From Deltaproteobacteria bacterium (GTDB lineage: Bacteria; Desulfobacterota; Deferrisomatia; Deferrisomatales; JACRMM01), in assembly GCA_016214985.1 (NCBI GenBank), contig JACRMM010000001.1, positions 1-60,181 on the forward strand: a DNA stretch of 60,181 nt. Direction: 5' to 3'. The notes beneath the pieces are model-generated. The model saw nothing but the letters and a program-made list of their open reading frames with translations. It was not told where the DNA came from and did not search any database. Both the position numbers and the translations under genes were made by a program. The stretch's first letter is position 1; every line of letters begins with the position of its first letter. Positions 19,268 through 27,853 of the stretch are shown here, one piece after another.

Positions 19268-19714
19268 TCACCGGAGCCGAAGCTCCTCCACCTCCCGGAA
19301 GCCGCTCACGAGGTATCGTTCCACCTCGACCCACAAGAGCGCGCAGTCGGGCGCCGTGGCGAATCCGAAAAGGCTCGGGTGTCTCGCGAGGTAGAGGTCC
19401 AAGAAGCGCGCCCTCTCCGACGCCTCGGCGTCCCTCGCCGTTCCCAGGGCGGTCACGGCGACGGCCTCTTGGAAGTCCGCCTCCCGGTTCGAGCGGTCGT
19501 CCACGAGCAGGGCCGCGCGCGGCTCGGCCCGGAGCCTCCGGTACTTGGCCGTGTCCCTCCGCGTGGCGAAGAGCAGGAGGGCAAGATCGTCCGTGGACGC
19601 GAACGCGACCAGGTTCCCGTGAGGCTGCCCGGTCGCCTGGGTCGAGAGCACTGCGAGTCTCTGACGCGCGAAGAGCCTGCCGATGGATTCTCTGAGATCG
19701 CGCTCACCCGGCAT
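19268..19714 (-). CDS. Pyridoxamine 5'-phosphate oxidase-family flavin-binding protein
   Basis: 148 residues, the size of single-domain PPOX-like split-barrel proteins. The order of elements is typical: a short N-terminal helix, LAVLSTQATGQPHGNLVAF (first strands), LLLFATRRDTAKYRRL (FMN-phosphate-contacting region in relatives), then a DxRSN and DFQEAVAVTALG segment. Probably binds FMN, F420 or heme. The substrate is unknown and it does not have to be a PNP oxidase. It stands alone on the minus strand, 48 nt beyond the convergent chemoreceptor gene. Confidence 0.85.
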   Translation of the reverse strand: MPGERDLRESIGRLFARQRLAVLSTQATGQPHGNLVAFASTDDLALLLFATRRDTAKYRRLRAEPRAALLVDDRSNREADFQEAVAVTALGTARDAEASERARFLDLYLARHPSLFGFATAPDCALLWVEVERYLVSGFREVEELRLR

Positions 19715-19893
19715 CGAATCACTGCCCTTTCTCGGCTGCGCCGGCGCCTTGACCGGCCGGAGCCGTTCGGTATGTTGTCTCTCCCTGCGGAAGACTTTGC
19801 AGAGATTGCATCGGAGAAGAAACTCTGTCCAGCCGACCGAGCCGTCGTACCGGCCTGAGACTTCCTCGCCGCCTGGGGGCCGCCTTCCCCCGA

Positions 19894-20409
19894 TTGCTGC
19901 TCTTCCTGGCGCCGTTGTTCGGAGCCGTGGCCTGCGCCTCGCTTCCTCCTTCGCCCGATGCAGTGGCCCGCGTCGACCTCGCGCGCTACGCCGGCACCTG
20001 GTACGAGATTGCCCGGTTTCCCAACCGGTTTCAGCGCGACTGCTTCGGCTCGACGGCCACGTACACGCTGCGGCCGGACGGAAGGGTGACCGTCGTTAAC
20101 GAGTGCCGAAAGGGTGGCGCGGACGGACCGCTTTCCTCGGTCAGGGGCACGGCGCGGGTGGTGGATCCGCAGACGAACGCCAAGCTCAAGGTCACCTTCT
20201 TCTGGCCGTTTTCAGGCGATTACTGGATCATCGACCTGGGGGAGCAGTACGAGTACGCCGTGGTCAGCGGACCCGACCGCAAGTACCTGTGGATCCTGTG
20301 CCGAACGCCGGCGATGGACCCGGACCGCTACCGGGCCCTGGTGGCGAGTCTGCAGACCCGGGGCTTCGACGTGGGGCGGCTGATCGGAGCGGCGCGGGAA
20401 GATCCGTGA
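19894..20409 (+). CDS. Lipocalin-family outer-membrane lipoprotein (Blc-like)
   Basis: About 171 residues from a TTG at 19894. The frame is open further upstream and no ATG is seen, so the true start may lie earlier; a basic R-R-L stretch just upstream would suit a signal n-region. Lipobox GAVAC is followed by lipocalin signatures: YAGTWYEIARFPNRFQ near the mature N-terminus, NECRKGG, and YAVVSGPDRKYLWILCRTP. Bacterial lipocalins of the Blc type sit in the outer membrane and bind lysophospholipids or fatty acids, and are often stress-induced. The family is well supported; the start is the weak point. Confidence 0.88.
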   Translation: MLLFLAPLFGAVACASLPPSPDAVARVDLARYAGTWYEIARFPNRFQRDCFGSTATYTLRPDGRVTVVNECRKGGADGPLSSVRGTARVVDPQTNAKLKVTFFWPFSGDYWIIDLGEQYEYAVVSGPDRKYLWILCRTPAMDPDRYRALVASLQTRGFDVGRLIGAAREDP

Positions 20410-20438
20410 ACCCGAGGGTCGCGGGAGAAGGGGACGTC

Positions 20439-21176
20439 ATGTCACGCGTCGCGATTGCGATTCCCGACCACGTCCTGCTCGCGACGCGGCAGTCTCCTGA
20501 GAAGTTCGTCCGCGAGGCGAAGTTCCTCCTCGCGTTTCACCTGTTCGAGCAGGGGAGGCTCTCGGCCGGAATCGCCTGCCAGCTCTGCGGTCTGGGCCGG
20601 GTCGATTTCCTTCTCGTGGTGAGCCGTCAGGGCATCCCGGTGGCGGACCGGGACGACGAGGAGGCGGCGAAGGAGTTTGCGCCGTGCCCCGCCGGCTCGG
20701 TCGTTACGAACAGCGAGCCGATCGTGGCCCTATCCGCGGTCGGCCGGCTCGATCTGCTCCCGGCGCTGTTCGAGTCCGTGCTCGTCCCCGCTGCCGTGTT
20801 CCGGGAGGTGGCCGGGGCGGGGCTCGGGCGGCCGGGAGCCAACGAGCTCAGGCGGGCAGCCTGGGCGAGGGTCGTCGACGTGGAGCCGTCTCCGGGCCCG
20901 CCCCTTTCGGAGGAGCTCGGTCCGGGAGAGGCCGAGACGATCGCCCTCGCTGCGCGAACCGGGGCGAGCCTGGCGCTTCTGGACGATCGCCGGGCCCGGC
21001 GCGCCGCCGAAGACGGCTACGGCGTCGGTGTGAAGGGTGTGGCGGGGCTCCTCCTCGAAGGGAAGCGCCGGAGGATCCTCCCTTCCGTTCGTCCGCTGCT
21101 CGACCGCATGCTGGCCGAAGGGTACCGCCTATCACCGCGCCTCATCGACCACACCTGCCGCGAGGCAGGGGAGTAG
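20439..21176 (+). CDS. Fused UPF0175 antitoxin-like + DUF3368 PIN-like toxin protein
   Basis: 245 residues from ATG 20439 (GAGAAGGGGA upstream). Residues 1-80 match the UPF0175 helix-turn-helix pattern: an N-terminal strand, EKFVREAKFLLAFHLFEQGRLS, then an LCGLGRVDFLL recognition-helix-like stretch and a DDEEAAKEF end. Residues 87-240 match DUF3368, a PIN-domain nuclease relative: VVTNSEPIVALSAVGRLDLL, ELGPGEAETIALA, LALLDDRRAR, and GVKGVAGLLLEGK. These are normally two adjacent genes of a type II toxin-antitoxin pair. Here no stop separates them and the linker is about six residues. The first acidic PIN position is Asn, as in many DUF3368 proteins; Glu and Asp-Asp remain. Confidence 0.85.
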   Translation: MSRVAIAIPDHVLLATRQSPEKFVREAKFLLAFHLFEQGRLSAGIACQLCGLGRVDFLLVVSRQGIPVADRDDEEAAKEFAPCPAGSVVTNSEPIVALSAVGRLDLLPALFESVLVPAAVFREVAGAGLGRPGANELRRAAWARVVDVEPSPGPPLSEELGPGEAETIALAARTGASLALLDDRRARRAAEDGYGVGVKGVAGLLLEGKRRRILPSVRPLLDRMLAEGYRLSPRLIDHTCREAGE

Positions 21177-21200
21177 CGACCTCTTGTCAAGGAGAGTGCC

Positions 21201-21764
21201 ATGCCCAAGACCCGCCTCGACCCTGGCCCCTTCGTCCTGCCCATGCCCACGGCCCTCATCGGGGCTGTTGTGGACGGCAAGCCCAACTTTATGACCGCGG
21301 CCTTCGTCGGCATCGCGAACTTCAAGCCCACGATCGTGGCCTGCGGCCTCTCCCCCACGCACCACACCTGCCAGGGCATCGCTGCCCACGGCGAGTTCAG
21401 CGTGAGCCTGCCCGGGCCCGAGCTCGTGGAGGCCACGGACTGGTGCGGGCTCAACTCCGGCAAGCGCGCCGACAAGAGCCGCGTCTTCGAGACCTTCGCC
21501 GGAGAGCTCGCCCACGCACCCATGGTCAAGGCCTGCCGGCTCGCGGCCGAATGCCGGGTGGTGAAGACGGTCGAGTTCGCCGTGGACACGGTCTACTTCG
21601 GCGAGGTCGTCGGGGTCTACGCGGACGAGGAGTCTTTGAAGGACGGTGCCCCGGACTGGCAGAAGATCGCGCCACTCCTCTTCACCTTCCCGGACAAGGC
21701 CTATTGGAGGTTCGGGGAGCACATGGCTGCGGCCTGGAGCGTGGGCAAGGGGTACGCGCCCTGA
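21201..21764 (+). CDS. Flavin reductase-like (flavoredoxin family) protein
   Basis: 187 residues, usual for the flavin-reductase-like FMN-binding split barrel. Key stretches are LPMPTALIGAVVDGKPNFMTAAFVG near the N-terminus (FMN-binding strands), IVACGLSPTHHTCQGI, EFSVSLPGPELVEATDWCG, and ECRVVKTVEFAVDTVYFGEVVGV. Relatives reduce flavins or act as flavoredoxins in anaerobes. ATG at 21201 is preceded by AAGGAGAG. It sits between the toxin-antitoxin fusion and a damaged PPOX gene, with no clear functional link. Confidence 0.88.
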   Translation: MPKTRLDPGPFVLPMPTALIGAVVDGKPNFMTAAFVGIANFKPTIVACGLSPTHHTCQGIAAHGEFSVSLPGPELVEATDWCGLNSGKRADKSRVFETFAGELAHAPMVKACRLAAECRVVKTVEFAVDTVYFGEVVGVYADEESLKDGAPDWQKIAPLLFTFPDKAYWRFGEHMAAAWSVGKGYAP

Positions 21765-21848
21765 GCTGGAGGGGATTGGGGACGAGAGAGCGGAGTGTTG
21801 CTGTCGCGCCGGCGCCGCGCGTCGGGCTCGAACGGAGGGAGGAGTCGG

Positions 21849-22242
21849 ATGGACTGGAACGAGTACTTCGAAGCGGCCACGGGCACCGGGTTCCTCGCGA
21901 CGGCGAACCGCGCCGGGGAGGTCGATGTCGGTCTACTCCCGGCCCAGGGTGATGCCGGACGGCACCCTGGCGTTCGGGATGACCGACCGCCTAACCCATG
22001 CGAACCTCCAGGAGAACCCGTTTGCGGTCTACGCGTTCATGAAACGGGGGTTCGCGGGGGTTAGGATCTATCTGGAGAAGGTGGGGGAGGAGGGCGCAGG
22101 GCCGGTGCTCGACGAGATCCGGAGCCGGGCGGATGCGGTCGTGGGCGCGGGCACCGGAGAGCAGGTCCAGTTCCTGGTCCTGTTCCGGGTCCGCAAACAT
22201 CTTCCGCTCGTGGGCGCGGGACCGGGGAACGAAGAGCCGTAG
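21849..22242 (+). pseudogene. PPOX-family protein interrupted by one frameshift
   Basis: The ATG at 21849 follows GGAGGGAGGAG and starts a typical PPOX-like N-terminus (MDWNEYFEAATGTGFLATA...GEVDV). The frame then fails. In the adjacent frame from about 21929 the expected continuation appears at once (SVYSRPRVMPDGTLAFGM, TDRLTHANLQENPFAVYAF), running to the stop at 22242 with RVRKHLPLVGAG. One indel (net +1, or loss of two bases) at 21922-21932 would restore about 130 residues. The intact remainder suggests either a very recent mutation or a base-calling error. Confidence 0.75.
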
Positions 22243-22518
22243 TGGCCGTAAGACGGCTTCCCCTGGCCGGCACGGTGGTCCGCCGGGAAGACGCCGGCCA
22301 GGCGACGGGACCTTCTTCGCTGCCGAAGCGGCTGACGTCAGGCCGAGCGGTTCGGACCGCGCAGAGCCTGAGAGCGGAGTCTGCGGAGCTCGGGTGTTCC
22401 GCACGGTGGTTGTCGGCGAAGGAGCTTCGATGCTATAGGAACGGCACGCGTTGGGCGCGCGCGGCCGCTTCTTCTGGGCCTTTCGCTCCCCCCTCCTGTT
22501 CGCTACCGTGGGGAAGCC

Positions 22519-23604
22519 ATGGCTCGTGAGCTCTATTCGGTGATCGTCGGGACGGGAAGTTGTATTCCGGAGAAGACCGTCCCCAACGAGGACTTCCTCG
22601 GGCACCGGTTCTTCTCGGACTATGGACAGCCGCTCGACCCCGCCGACAATCCCGCGATCATCTCGAAGTTTCGCGACATCACGGAGATCGCCGAACGCCG
22701 CTATGTGACGGACGAGCTGGTGACGTCGGACATCGCCTGGGAGGCGGCGAGGAAGGCGCTGGCGTCAGCCGGCGTCGATCCCGAGTCCTTGGACTACCTG
22801 GTCGTCGCCCACAACTTCGGTGACGTGCGCGCCGACAACCGGCGCTCCGATTTCGTGCCGAGCCTGGCCGCGCGCGTGAAACAGCGGCTCGGCATCGTCA
22901 ATCCGTGGTGCGTCGCCTACGACCTTCCGTTTGGGTGTCCCGGCTGGCTGCAGGCGGTGATTCAGGCGGATTACTTCCTCCGGTCCGGCGACGCGAAGAG
23001 GGCCCTGGTCGTTGGCGCCGAGACCCTCTCCCGCGTGTCGGACCCGCACGATCGCGACAGCATGATCTACTCGGACGGTGCCGGCGCCGTTGTGATCGAA
23101 GCGCAACGCAACCGTGAACCCGTCGGCATCCTCGCCCACGCCGCGCGCTCCGACACCCTCGAGCACGCCCGGCTGCTGCAAATGGGCGTGTCCTACGACC
23201 CGGAGTTCGAAGACCGTCGCCTGTTTCTCAAGATGCAGGGCCGCAAGCTCTACGAATACGCCCTCACGACCGTGCCCGGCGTCGTGCGCCAGAGCCTGGA
23301 GCGGGCCGGGCTCACGCTGGCCGACGTTCGCAAGGTGCTGATCCACCAAGCGAACGGCAAGATGGACGAGGCGATCCTCAAGCGCCTCTTCAAGCTCTAC
23401 GGCGTCCAGGAGATCCCGGCGGAGATCATGCCGATGACGATTTCCCGGCTGGGCAACAGCTCCGTGGCGACCCTTCCGACTCTGCTCGACCTGATCCGAC
23501 GGGGCGAGTTGGACGGTCACCGTCTGGGGAGCGGAGACATCCTCGTGTTCGCCTCAGTGGGCGCTGGGATGAACATCAACTCGGTGGTGTACCGCTGCCC
23601 CTGA
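22519..23604 (+). CDS. 3-oxoacyl-[ACP] synthase III family protein (FabH-like)
   Basis: 361 residues. The thiolase-fold Cys-His-Asn triad is visible: Cys in DLPFGCPGWLQ, His in VLIHQANGKMDEAIL, and Asn in SRLGNSSVATLPTLLDL. YSDGAGAVVIEA is also typical of KAS III. Condenses an acyl-CoA starter with a malonyl-ACP-type extender or carries out a related decarboxylative condensation. The gene is alone, not in a fab cluster, so it may be a specialised KAS III (secondary lipid or signal synthesis) rather than housekeeping FabH. ATG at 22519 has only a weak GGGGAAG upstream. Confidence 0.92.
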   Translation: MARELYSVIVGTGSCIPEKTVPNEDFLGHRFFSDYGQPLDPADNPAIISKFRDITEIAERRYVTDELVTSDIAWEAARKALASAGVDPESLDYLVVAHNFGDVRADNRRSDFVPSLAARVKQRLGIVNPWCVAYDLPFGCPGWLQAVIQADYFLRSGDAKRALVVGAETLSRVSDPHDRDSMIYSDGAGAVVIEAQRNREPVGILAHAARSDTLEHARLLQMGVSYDPEFEDRRLFLKMQGRKLYEYALTTVPGVVRQSLERAGLTLADVRKVLIHQANGKMDEAILKRLFKLYGVQEIPAEIMPMTISRLGNSSVATLPTLLDLIRRGELDGHRLGSGDILVFASVGAGMNINSVVYRCP

Positions 23605-23892
23605 GCCCGATCGATCGGAGCGTCGCTTTCCGTCGGCGGAGCCTGGGACACGATGGCCGGCGGCCGCTGGCCCCGCGTCAGCCTTGAACCCGTCCACTGA
23701 TTCCCGAGACTTTGCCGGGCTGCTACTCCCTGATCCCCTTGCCGCTTCCGGCCGGTGCGCTCCCGGGTATCCCGACCGGCCCGTCGCACGCCCCGGCGCA
23801 CTCTTCTGCCTGCGGCACCGCGGCACGGCACGTAAGGCACCCGACGCCTCAGGCAAGGCAGCAGACTCCACGCGGCCAAATCCCTTGGCGCC

Positions 23893-24245
23893 CTGCCATC
23901 GCGTCTACGTCCACGACGACGGCACCGTCCGCTTCAGCGTCGCCCAGCCCAAGGAATCCATGCTCCTCCTGCGCGATCCCGCTGCCGGCGAACCGGCCGC
24001 CTTCGAGAAACTCTGCGACCTCTTCGATCCATGCACAAAGGACGGAGTGGACCTCTTCCACTACGACGACCTGCTGCGCAAGGCGCTCGCCTCCATCGAG
24101 CACACCTTCCAAGAACGCGCTGCCGCCTCGCTTCTTTCGGGTCGCGGCGCTCTGTTGCCTCACCGCTGCCGAAGCGCCGAACTCCAGGGGCGACGATTTC
24201 GATCTCGTCACCTGGATGGTGGTGAAAGGGGACCGCTCCGATTGA
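23893..24245 (+). pseudogene. Remnant: C-terminal part of a large helicase-like protein
   Basis: Two frames together give a coherent C-terminal segment: first frame RVYVHDDGTVRFSVAQPKES ... LCDLFD ... KALASIEHTFQERAAASLLSGRGALLP, then, after a frameshift near 24150-24170, TAAEAPNSRGDDFDLVTWMVV to the stop at 24245. From memory this resembles the end of roughly 1000-residue helicase-type proteins found next to Eco57I-like methylases. No ATP-binding motifs are present here, so the body is gone. The 290 bp upstream of it (23605-23892) hold nothing I can recognise. Identification is tentative. Confidence 0.5.
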
Positions 24246-24303
24246 CGAAACTGGGCCGGTTCGGTACCGTGGGCGGTACCACGGAGGCCGACAGGGGGAC
24301 GCC

Positions 24304-24570
24304 GTGACCAAACGATGCCGTGAGCTTCTCGCCAAGGCCCGCCAGCACCCGTCGGGACTCCGTTTCGCCGAGCTCTGCCGGCTTTGCGAGTGCATCGGCA
24401 TGGCCTGCGTGCGGTCCCGGGGCTCCCATCGCATCTACCGTCGCGAGTCGGCGCCGGTCTTCTCCCTCTCGGCCCAGGAGGGGAAGAACGGCGAAGCCAA
24501 GCCCTATCAGGTCCGAGAGCTCCTGGAGCTTGTGGACCTCCACGGTCTCGAAGGCGAGGGAACCCCATGA
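24304..24570 (+). CDS. hicA: HicA-like mRNA interferase toxin
   Basis: 88 residues from a GTG. It has the HicA double-stranded-RNA-binding-like layout: an N-terminal helix, FAELCRLCECIGM, a catalytic-His segment GSHRIYRR, then KPYQVRELLELVD at the end. HicA cleaves mRNA and is neutralised by HicB. Its stop overlaps the antitoxin ATG (ATGA), and the toxin-first order is usual for hicAB. It is slightly longer than the typical 60-80 residues because of a central insert. It sits inside remnants of a defence locus. Confidence 0.85.
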   Translation: MTKRCRELLAKARQHPSGLRFAELCRLCECIGMACVRSRGSHRIYRRESAPVFSLSAQEGKNGEAKPYQVRELLELVDLHGLEGEGTP

Positions 24571-24935
24571 CTGTCCGCTACTCCGTCACCATTCGCTGGA
24601 GCGACGAGGACGAAGCCTACGTTGCCACCGTGCCCGAGCTCCCGGGGCTGAGCGCGTTCGGCGATACCGAGGAAGAGGCGCTCAAAGAGTTGGAGATTGC
24701 GCAGGAGGCCTTCTTGGACGTCATGCGGGAAAGGGGCGATCCGATTCCCGAGCCCCGCTGTCTTCCGGCGGCGAGCGGCCAGCTTCGCCTGCGCATGCCC
24801 AAGAGCCTGCACGCCGAGCTCGCCGAGGCCGCCGCTGAGGACGGTGTGTCACTCAACTCTTACATCCTCACGCTCCTCTCGGCCCGGCACGCGGCCAAGA
24901 AGTCTGCCCGGGGCCGGTCGGCCGGCCGCCGTTAG
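24567..24935 (+). CDS. hicB: HicB-like antitoxin with C-terminal ribbon-helix-helix
   Basis: 122 residues from the ATG at 24567. The N-terminal RNase H-like HicB fold reads YSVTIRWSDEDEAYVATVPELPGLSAFGDTEEEAL in pieces. The C-terminal arc/MetJ-like stretch LRLRMPKSLHAELAEAA...SLNSYILTLL should bind the operon operator. It overlaps hicA by 4 nt. The complex would both block the toxin and repress its own promoter. Confidence in the family is high. Confidence 0.88.
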   Translation: MTVRYSVTIRWSDEDEAYVATVPELPGLSAFGDTEEEALKELEIAQEAFLDVMRERGDPIPEPRCLPAASGQLRLRMPKSLHAELAEAAAEDGVSLNSYILTLLSARHAAKKSARGRSAGRR

Positions 24936-24953
24936 GAACTGGGCGGTTCTCAC

Positions 24954-25367
24954 GTGCATCCCACCACAGCCTTCGACCGCAAGGCCGCCCTCGAAGCGGC
25001 TCTGAAGGCCTTCGGCTCGGAACCGCTGGAGGCGGCCGCCTTGAGCCTCTTCGGAGCCTTGGGGTATCGCTCCGAGCGGCGCCTCGACCTCACGCCAAAC
25101 ACGCCGGCCCAGTTCCTGGCCGCCTTCGCCCAGGGGAAGCCCTTCGACGCCACCAGGGCACTACTCGGAGACTGGCGGTCCGTGGACTTCCTCTTCCAAC
25201 TCACCGATGCCGAGGTCCAAACCGCGACGAGCGGCCAGGGCGTTCTCCTGTTCGACAGCACGGGCCGGTTCGACGAGGCGATCATGCAGAGCTACCTCTT
25301 CTTCGCCGTCGACCTGGCGCCGCCGACCGAGCGCGCGGACTACCAAAGACCATTCCACCGCGGGTGA
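24954..25367 (+). pseudogene. N-terminal fragment of a large restriction/methylase-type protein
   Basis: 137 residues from GTG 24954, 18 nt after hicB. The segments ALSLFGALGYRSERR, TPNTPAQFLAAFAQG, DWRSVDFLFQLTDAEVQ and RFDEAIMQSYLFFAVDL match, as I recall, the extreme N-terminus of Eco57I-type methylase or helicase proteins of over 1000 residues. After YLFFAVDL the sequence departs from that pattern and stops within about 20 codons, so the rest has been deleted. With the helicase-like remnant upstream of hicAB, it outlines a broken defence module. It could be expressed as a short protein, but no independent function is evident. Confidence 0.5.
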
Positions 25368-25440
25368 GGGCCCGCCCGCTCGCGGCGTATCATCCGCTCA
25401 TCCTTTGCACGCCTGCGCAGCGCGAACTCTCGGGGACTCG

Positions 25441-26703
25441 ATGGCAGTCACGATCTTGCGGGCCACCCTGGGTTTAACCGGGCCGATTCTCGGCCTCCTG
25501 CTGGCCCTTCTCGTCGGGCCGCACAAGGCTCAGGCGGATCCGCCGAGCCGGGTCGCGTCCATCGAGGTCTCCGGCGCCGAGCGGACCACGCGGGACACGG
25601 TGCTCACCCTGGCGCGCATCCGCGAGGGCGACCCCTGGCGGGAGGGGCAGGAGGCCGAGGTCCTCCAGAACCTCCGAAACGCCCGCCTCTTCTACGATGA
25701 GAGCGTCGAAGCGGTGCAGCAGGGCGACGCCGTCGCGCTCCGGATCCGGGTCACGGACAAGTGGTCCCTGATCCCCGTCCCCCTCGTGCTCGTCCGCAGC
25801 GGTGAGAGGGTTTACGGGCTCACGGTCCTCGAGTCGAACGTTCTCGGGCGGGGCAAGAAACTGATCGCGGTGGCGAAGAGCCACGACGGAGAGCCGGCCG
25901 GCTCCCTGATCTATATCGATCCGTACCTCCTCGGCACGCAGCTCCGGCTCTTCGCGTACGCCACGCGAGACGACACCCGCGAAGACGTGTGGGACGAGGA
26001 CGAGAAGATCGGTTCCTACCGCCTGCGCCAGACGGGCGGGGTGGCCGCGCTGGGCTACCGGCTGACCCCCCGCACGAGCCTCTCCGCGGGGCTGCGGCTC
26101 ATGAGCTATCGCACGCGCGGTGCCGAGGGGCTCGCCGAGCCCCCGGCCGACGCCCGCGAGAGGGCCCTCTCGCTGCGACTCGAGCACGACGGCGTGGACT
26201 TCGACGAGGAGCTCCGGAGGGGGTCCTCCCTGCGCGTCGTTGCGGAACAGGGGGTGAGCGTCCTGGGCGACCAGGTCGACCGGTGGGCGGTCGACGCACT
26301 GGCGCGCTACTCGCTGAACCCGGCGGCCCGGCACACGCTGGCCCTCGACCTCCGGGGCCTGCTCACCGACGACAGCGACTACGTCAACGACTCCACCGAC
26401 TTCCTGCGCGGCTATGAAGCGGGCCGCTTCCGGCCCGACCGCCTCCTGGGGGGCTCCCTGGAGTACCGCGTCCCGATCGCGAAGCTCTCGGAGGCGACCG
26501 TGTCGGTCGTCGGGTTCGCGGACGCCGCTCTGCTGAGGGACCCCCACCACGACTTCGCGCTCCGGGACCTCCAGGCCGACGCCGGGGCGGGAGTGGCCAT
26601 CTACCTGCGGCGGGTGGCGCTGCCGGTCCTCCAGTTGCACGCCGCCTACGGGTTCGCGAACCGCCGGCTGCTCCCGGGGTTCTCGCTCGGTGCGGGTTTC
26701 TGA
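25441..26703 (+). CDS. Omp85-superfamily protein (one POTRA-like domain plus beta-barrel)
   Basis: 420 residues. The signal peptide runs to about residue 32 (AQA cleavage). Residues about 37-112 form a POTRA-like module (VASIEVSGAERTTRDTVLTLARIREGDPW ... LRNARLFYDESVEAV ... ALRIRVTDKWSLIPVP). The rest alternates polar and hydrophobic residues as a 16-strand-type barrel and ends in Phe, as expected for outer-membrane insertion. It is shorter than BamA (five POTRAs) and TamA (three), like single-POTRA surface-antigen proteins. The gene stands alone. Substrate and role (protein or lipid insertion, or phospholipase-like patch) are unknown. Confidence 0.85.
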   Translation: MAVTILRATLGLTGPILGLLLALLVGPHKAQADPPSRVASIEVSGAERTTRDTVLTLARIREGDPWREGQEAEVLQNLRNARLFYDESVEAVQQGDAVALRIRVTDKWSLIPVPLVLVRSGERVYGLTVLESNVLGRGKKLIAVAKSHDGEPAGSLIYIDPYLLGTQLRLFAYATRDDTREDVWDEDEKIGSYRLRQTGGVAALGYRLTPRTSLSAGLRLMSYRTRGAEGLAEPPADARERALSLRLEHDGVDFDEELRRGSSLRVVAEQGVSVLGDQVDRWAVDALARYSLNPAARHTLALDLRGLLTDDSDYVNDSTDFLRGYEAGRFRPDRLLGGSLEYRVPIAKLSEATVSVVGFADAALLRDPHHDFALRDLQADAGAGVAIYLRRVALPVLQLHAAYGFANRRLLPGFSLGAGF

Positions 26704-26878
26704 GGCGGGGAGGGGCAGTTCACGGTCGACCCGCGCGCGCGCCTGCGCGGTGGAGGGGTCGGCGTGGCGGTCCATGGCCGAACCGGTGTCCCTGTTCTGT
26801 GATCCTTCGTGGACGATCCCGTTCCTGCGGCGAAGCGATGCGGCATTCGCGGTGGGGGGCCGCGGGACGGCCGGCCGT

Positions 26879-27853
26879 CTACACGTGGTTTCGCAGCCGC
26901 AGCTCGGCGGGGTGGGGGTTCAGGTAGGTCTGAAGCCGCAAGTACGGCTCGTCGTACTTGCGCACGTAGTGGTTCACGAGCGTCACCGGCACGATCAGCG
27001 GGATGAGCTCGGTGCGGTAGCGGTCGATCACCTCGAGGAGCTCTTGCTTCTCGTCCGGGTTCAGGACGTTCTTGAAGTAGCCCAGGCAGTGCTGGAGCAC
27101 GTTGGCGTTCTTCTTCGGCGTCGCCTTGAGCTGCAGGGCCTCCAAGAGAAGGCGTTGGTACTCGGCGAAGAGCTCTTCGGTCCCGTGCTCTTTGGCGTGG
27201 GCCACCCAGCGCCCGAGGGCCCGGTAGAGCTCGGTGCTGTGGGACAGGAACAGGAGCTTCTCGCGGGTGTGGAAGTCCACGAGGTTGCCCCGGGTCTTGC
27301 CGCGGGCCAGCATCTCGCGCCAGCGCCTGAGCGTGAAGAGCCGCTCGATGAAGTTCTCCCGGAGTCTCGCGTCGTTGAGCCGGCCCTCTTCCTCGACCGG
27401 CAGGAGGGGAAAACGGTCCCGAAAGGCCCGGGCGAAGAGCCCCACGCCGGTCTTGGACGGCATCCCCTCCGGCGAGTACACCTTGACCCGCTCCATGCCG
27501 CTCGACGGCGAGCCCGACTTGAAGACGAACCCGCAGAGGTCCTCGTCCGCCAGCCGCTCGACGCGCTCCCGCGCCCAGTCGAGCATCCGGTCGGTCAGGT
27601 CCACCCCGGAGCGCGACGTGACGAGGCGCGGCGACTCGGGGTCGCCCACGAGGCGCATCGCCTCCCGGGGCACCGGCAGGCCGCACTCCACCTCGGGGCA
27701 CACCGGCACGTACTCCATGTACTGCCCCAGGGTGTCCCGCAGGAAGTGGTCGAGCTTGTGGCCGCCGTCGTAGCGGACCTTCTCGCCGAGCAGGCAGGAG
27801 CTGACGCCGAGTCGAATCCGCTCGGATACAGGCGGCACCGCTACGTCCGTCAT
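26879..27853 (-). CDS. DUF523 and DUF1722 (YbgA-like) domain protein
   Basis: 324 residues. The N-terminal DUF523 domain (about 12-155) contains RLGVSSCLLGEKVRYDGGHK, CPEVECGLPVPREAMRL and FKSGSPSSG, with conserved Cys and Asp/Ser suggesting a metal- or nucleotide-linked enzyme. The C-terminal DUF1722/YbgA domain (about 180-310) has REKLLFLSHSTELYRALG and HCLGYFKN. In E. coli ybgA lies next to the photolyase phr, but here there is no photolyase. The biochemical function is unknown. Starts ATG, divergent from DedA. Confidence 0.92.
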   Translation of the reverse strand: MTDVAVPPVSERIRLGVSSCLLGEKVRYDGGHKLDHFLRDTLGQYMEYVPVCPEVECGLPVPREAMRLVGDPESPRLVTSRSGVDLTDRMLDWARERVERLADEDLCGFVFKSGSPSSGMERVKVYSPEGMPSKTGVGLFARAFRDRFPLLPVEEEGRLNDARLRENFIERLFTLRRWREMLARGKTRGNLVDFHTREKLLFLSHSTELYRALGRWVAHAKEHGTEELFAEYQRLLLEALQLKATPKKNANVLQHCLGYFKNVLNPDEKQELLEVIDRYRTELIPLIVPVTLVNHYVRKYDEPYLRLQTYLNPHPAELRLRNHV

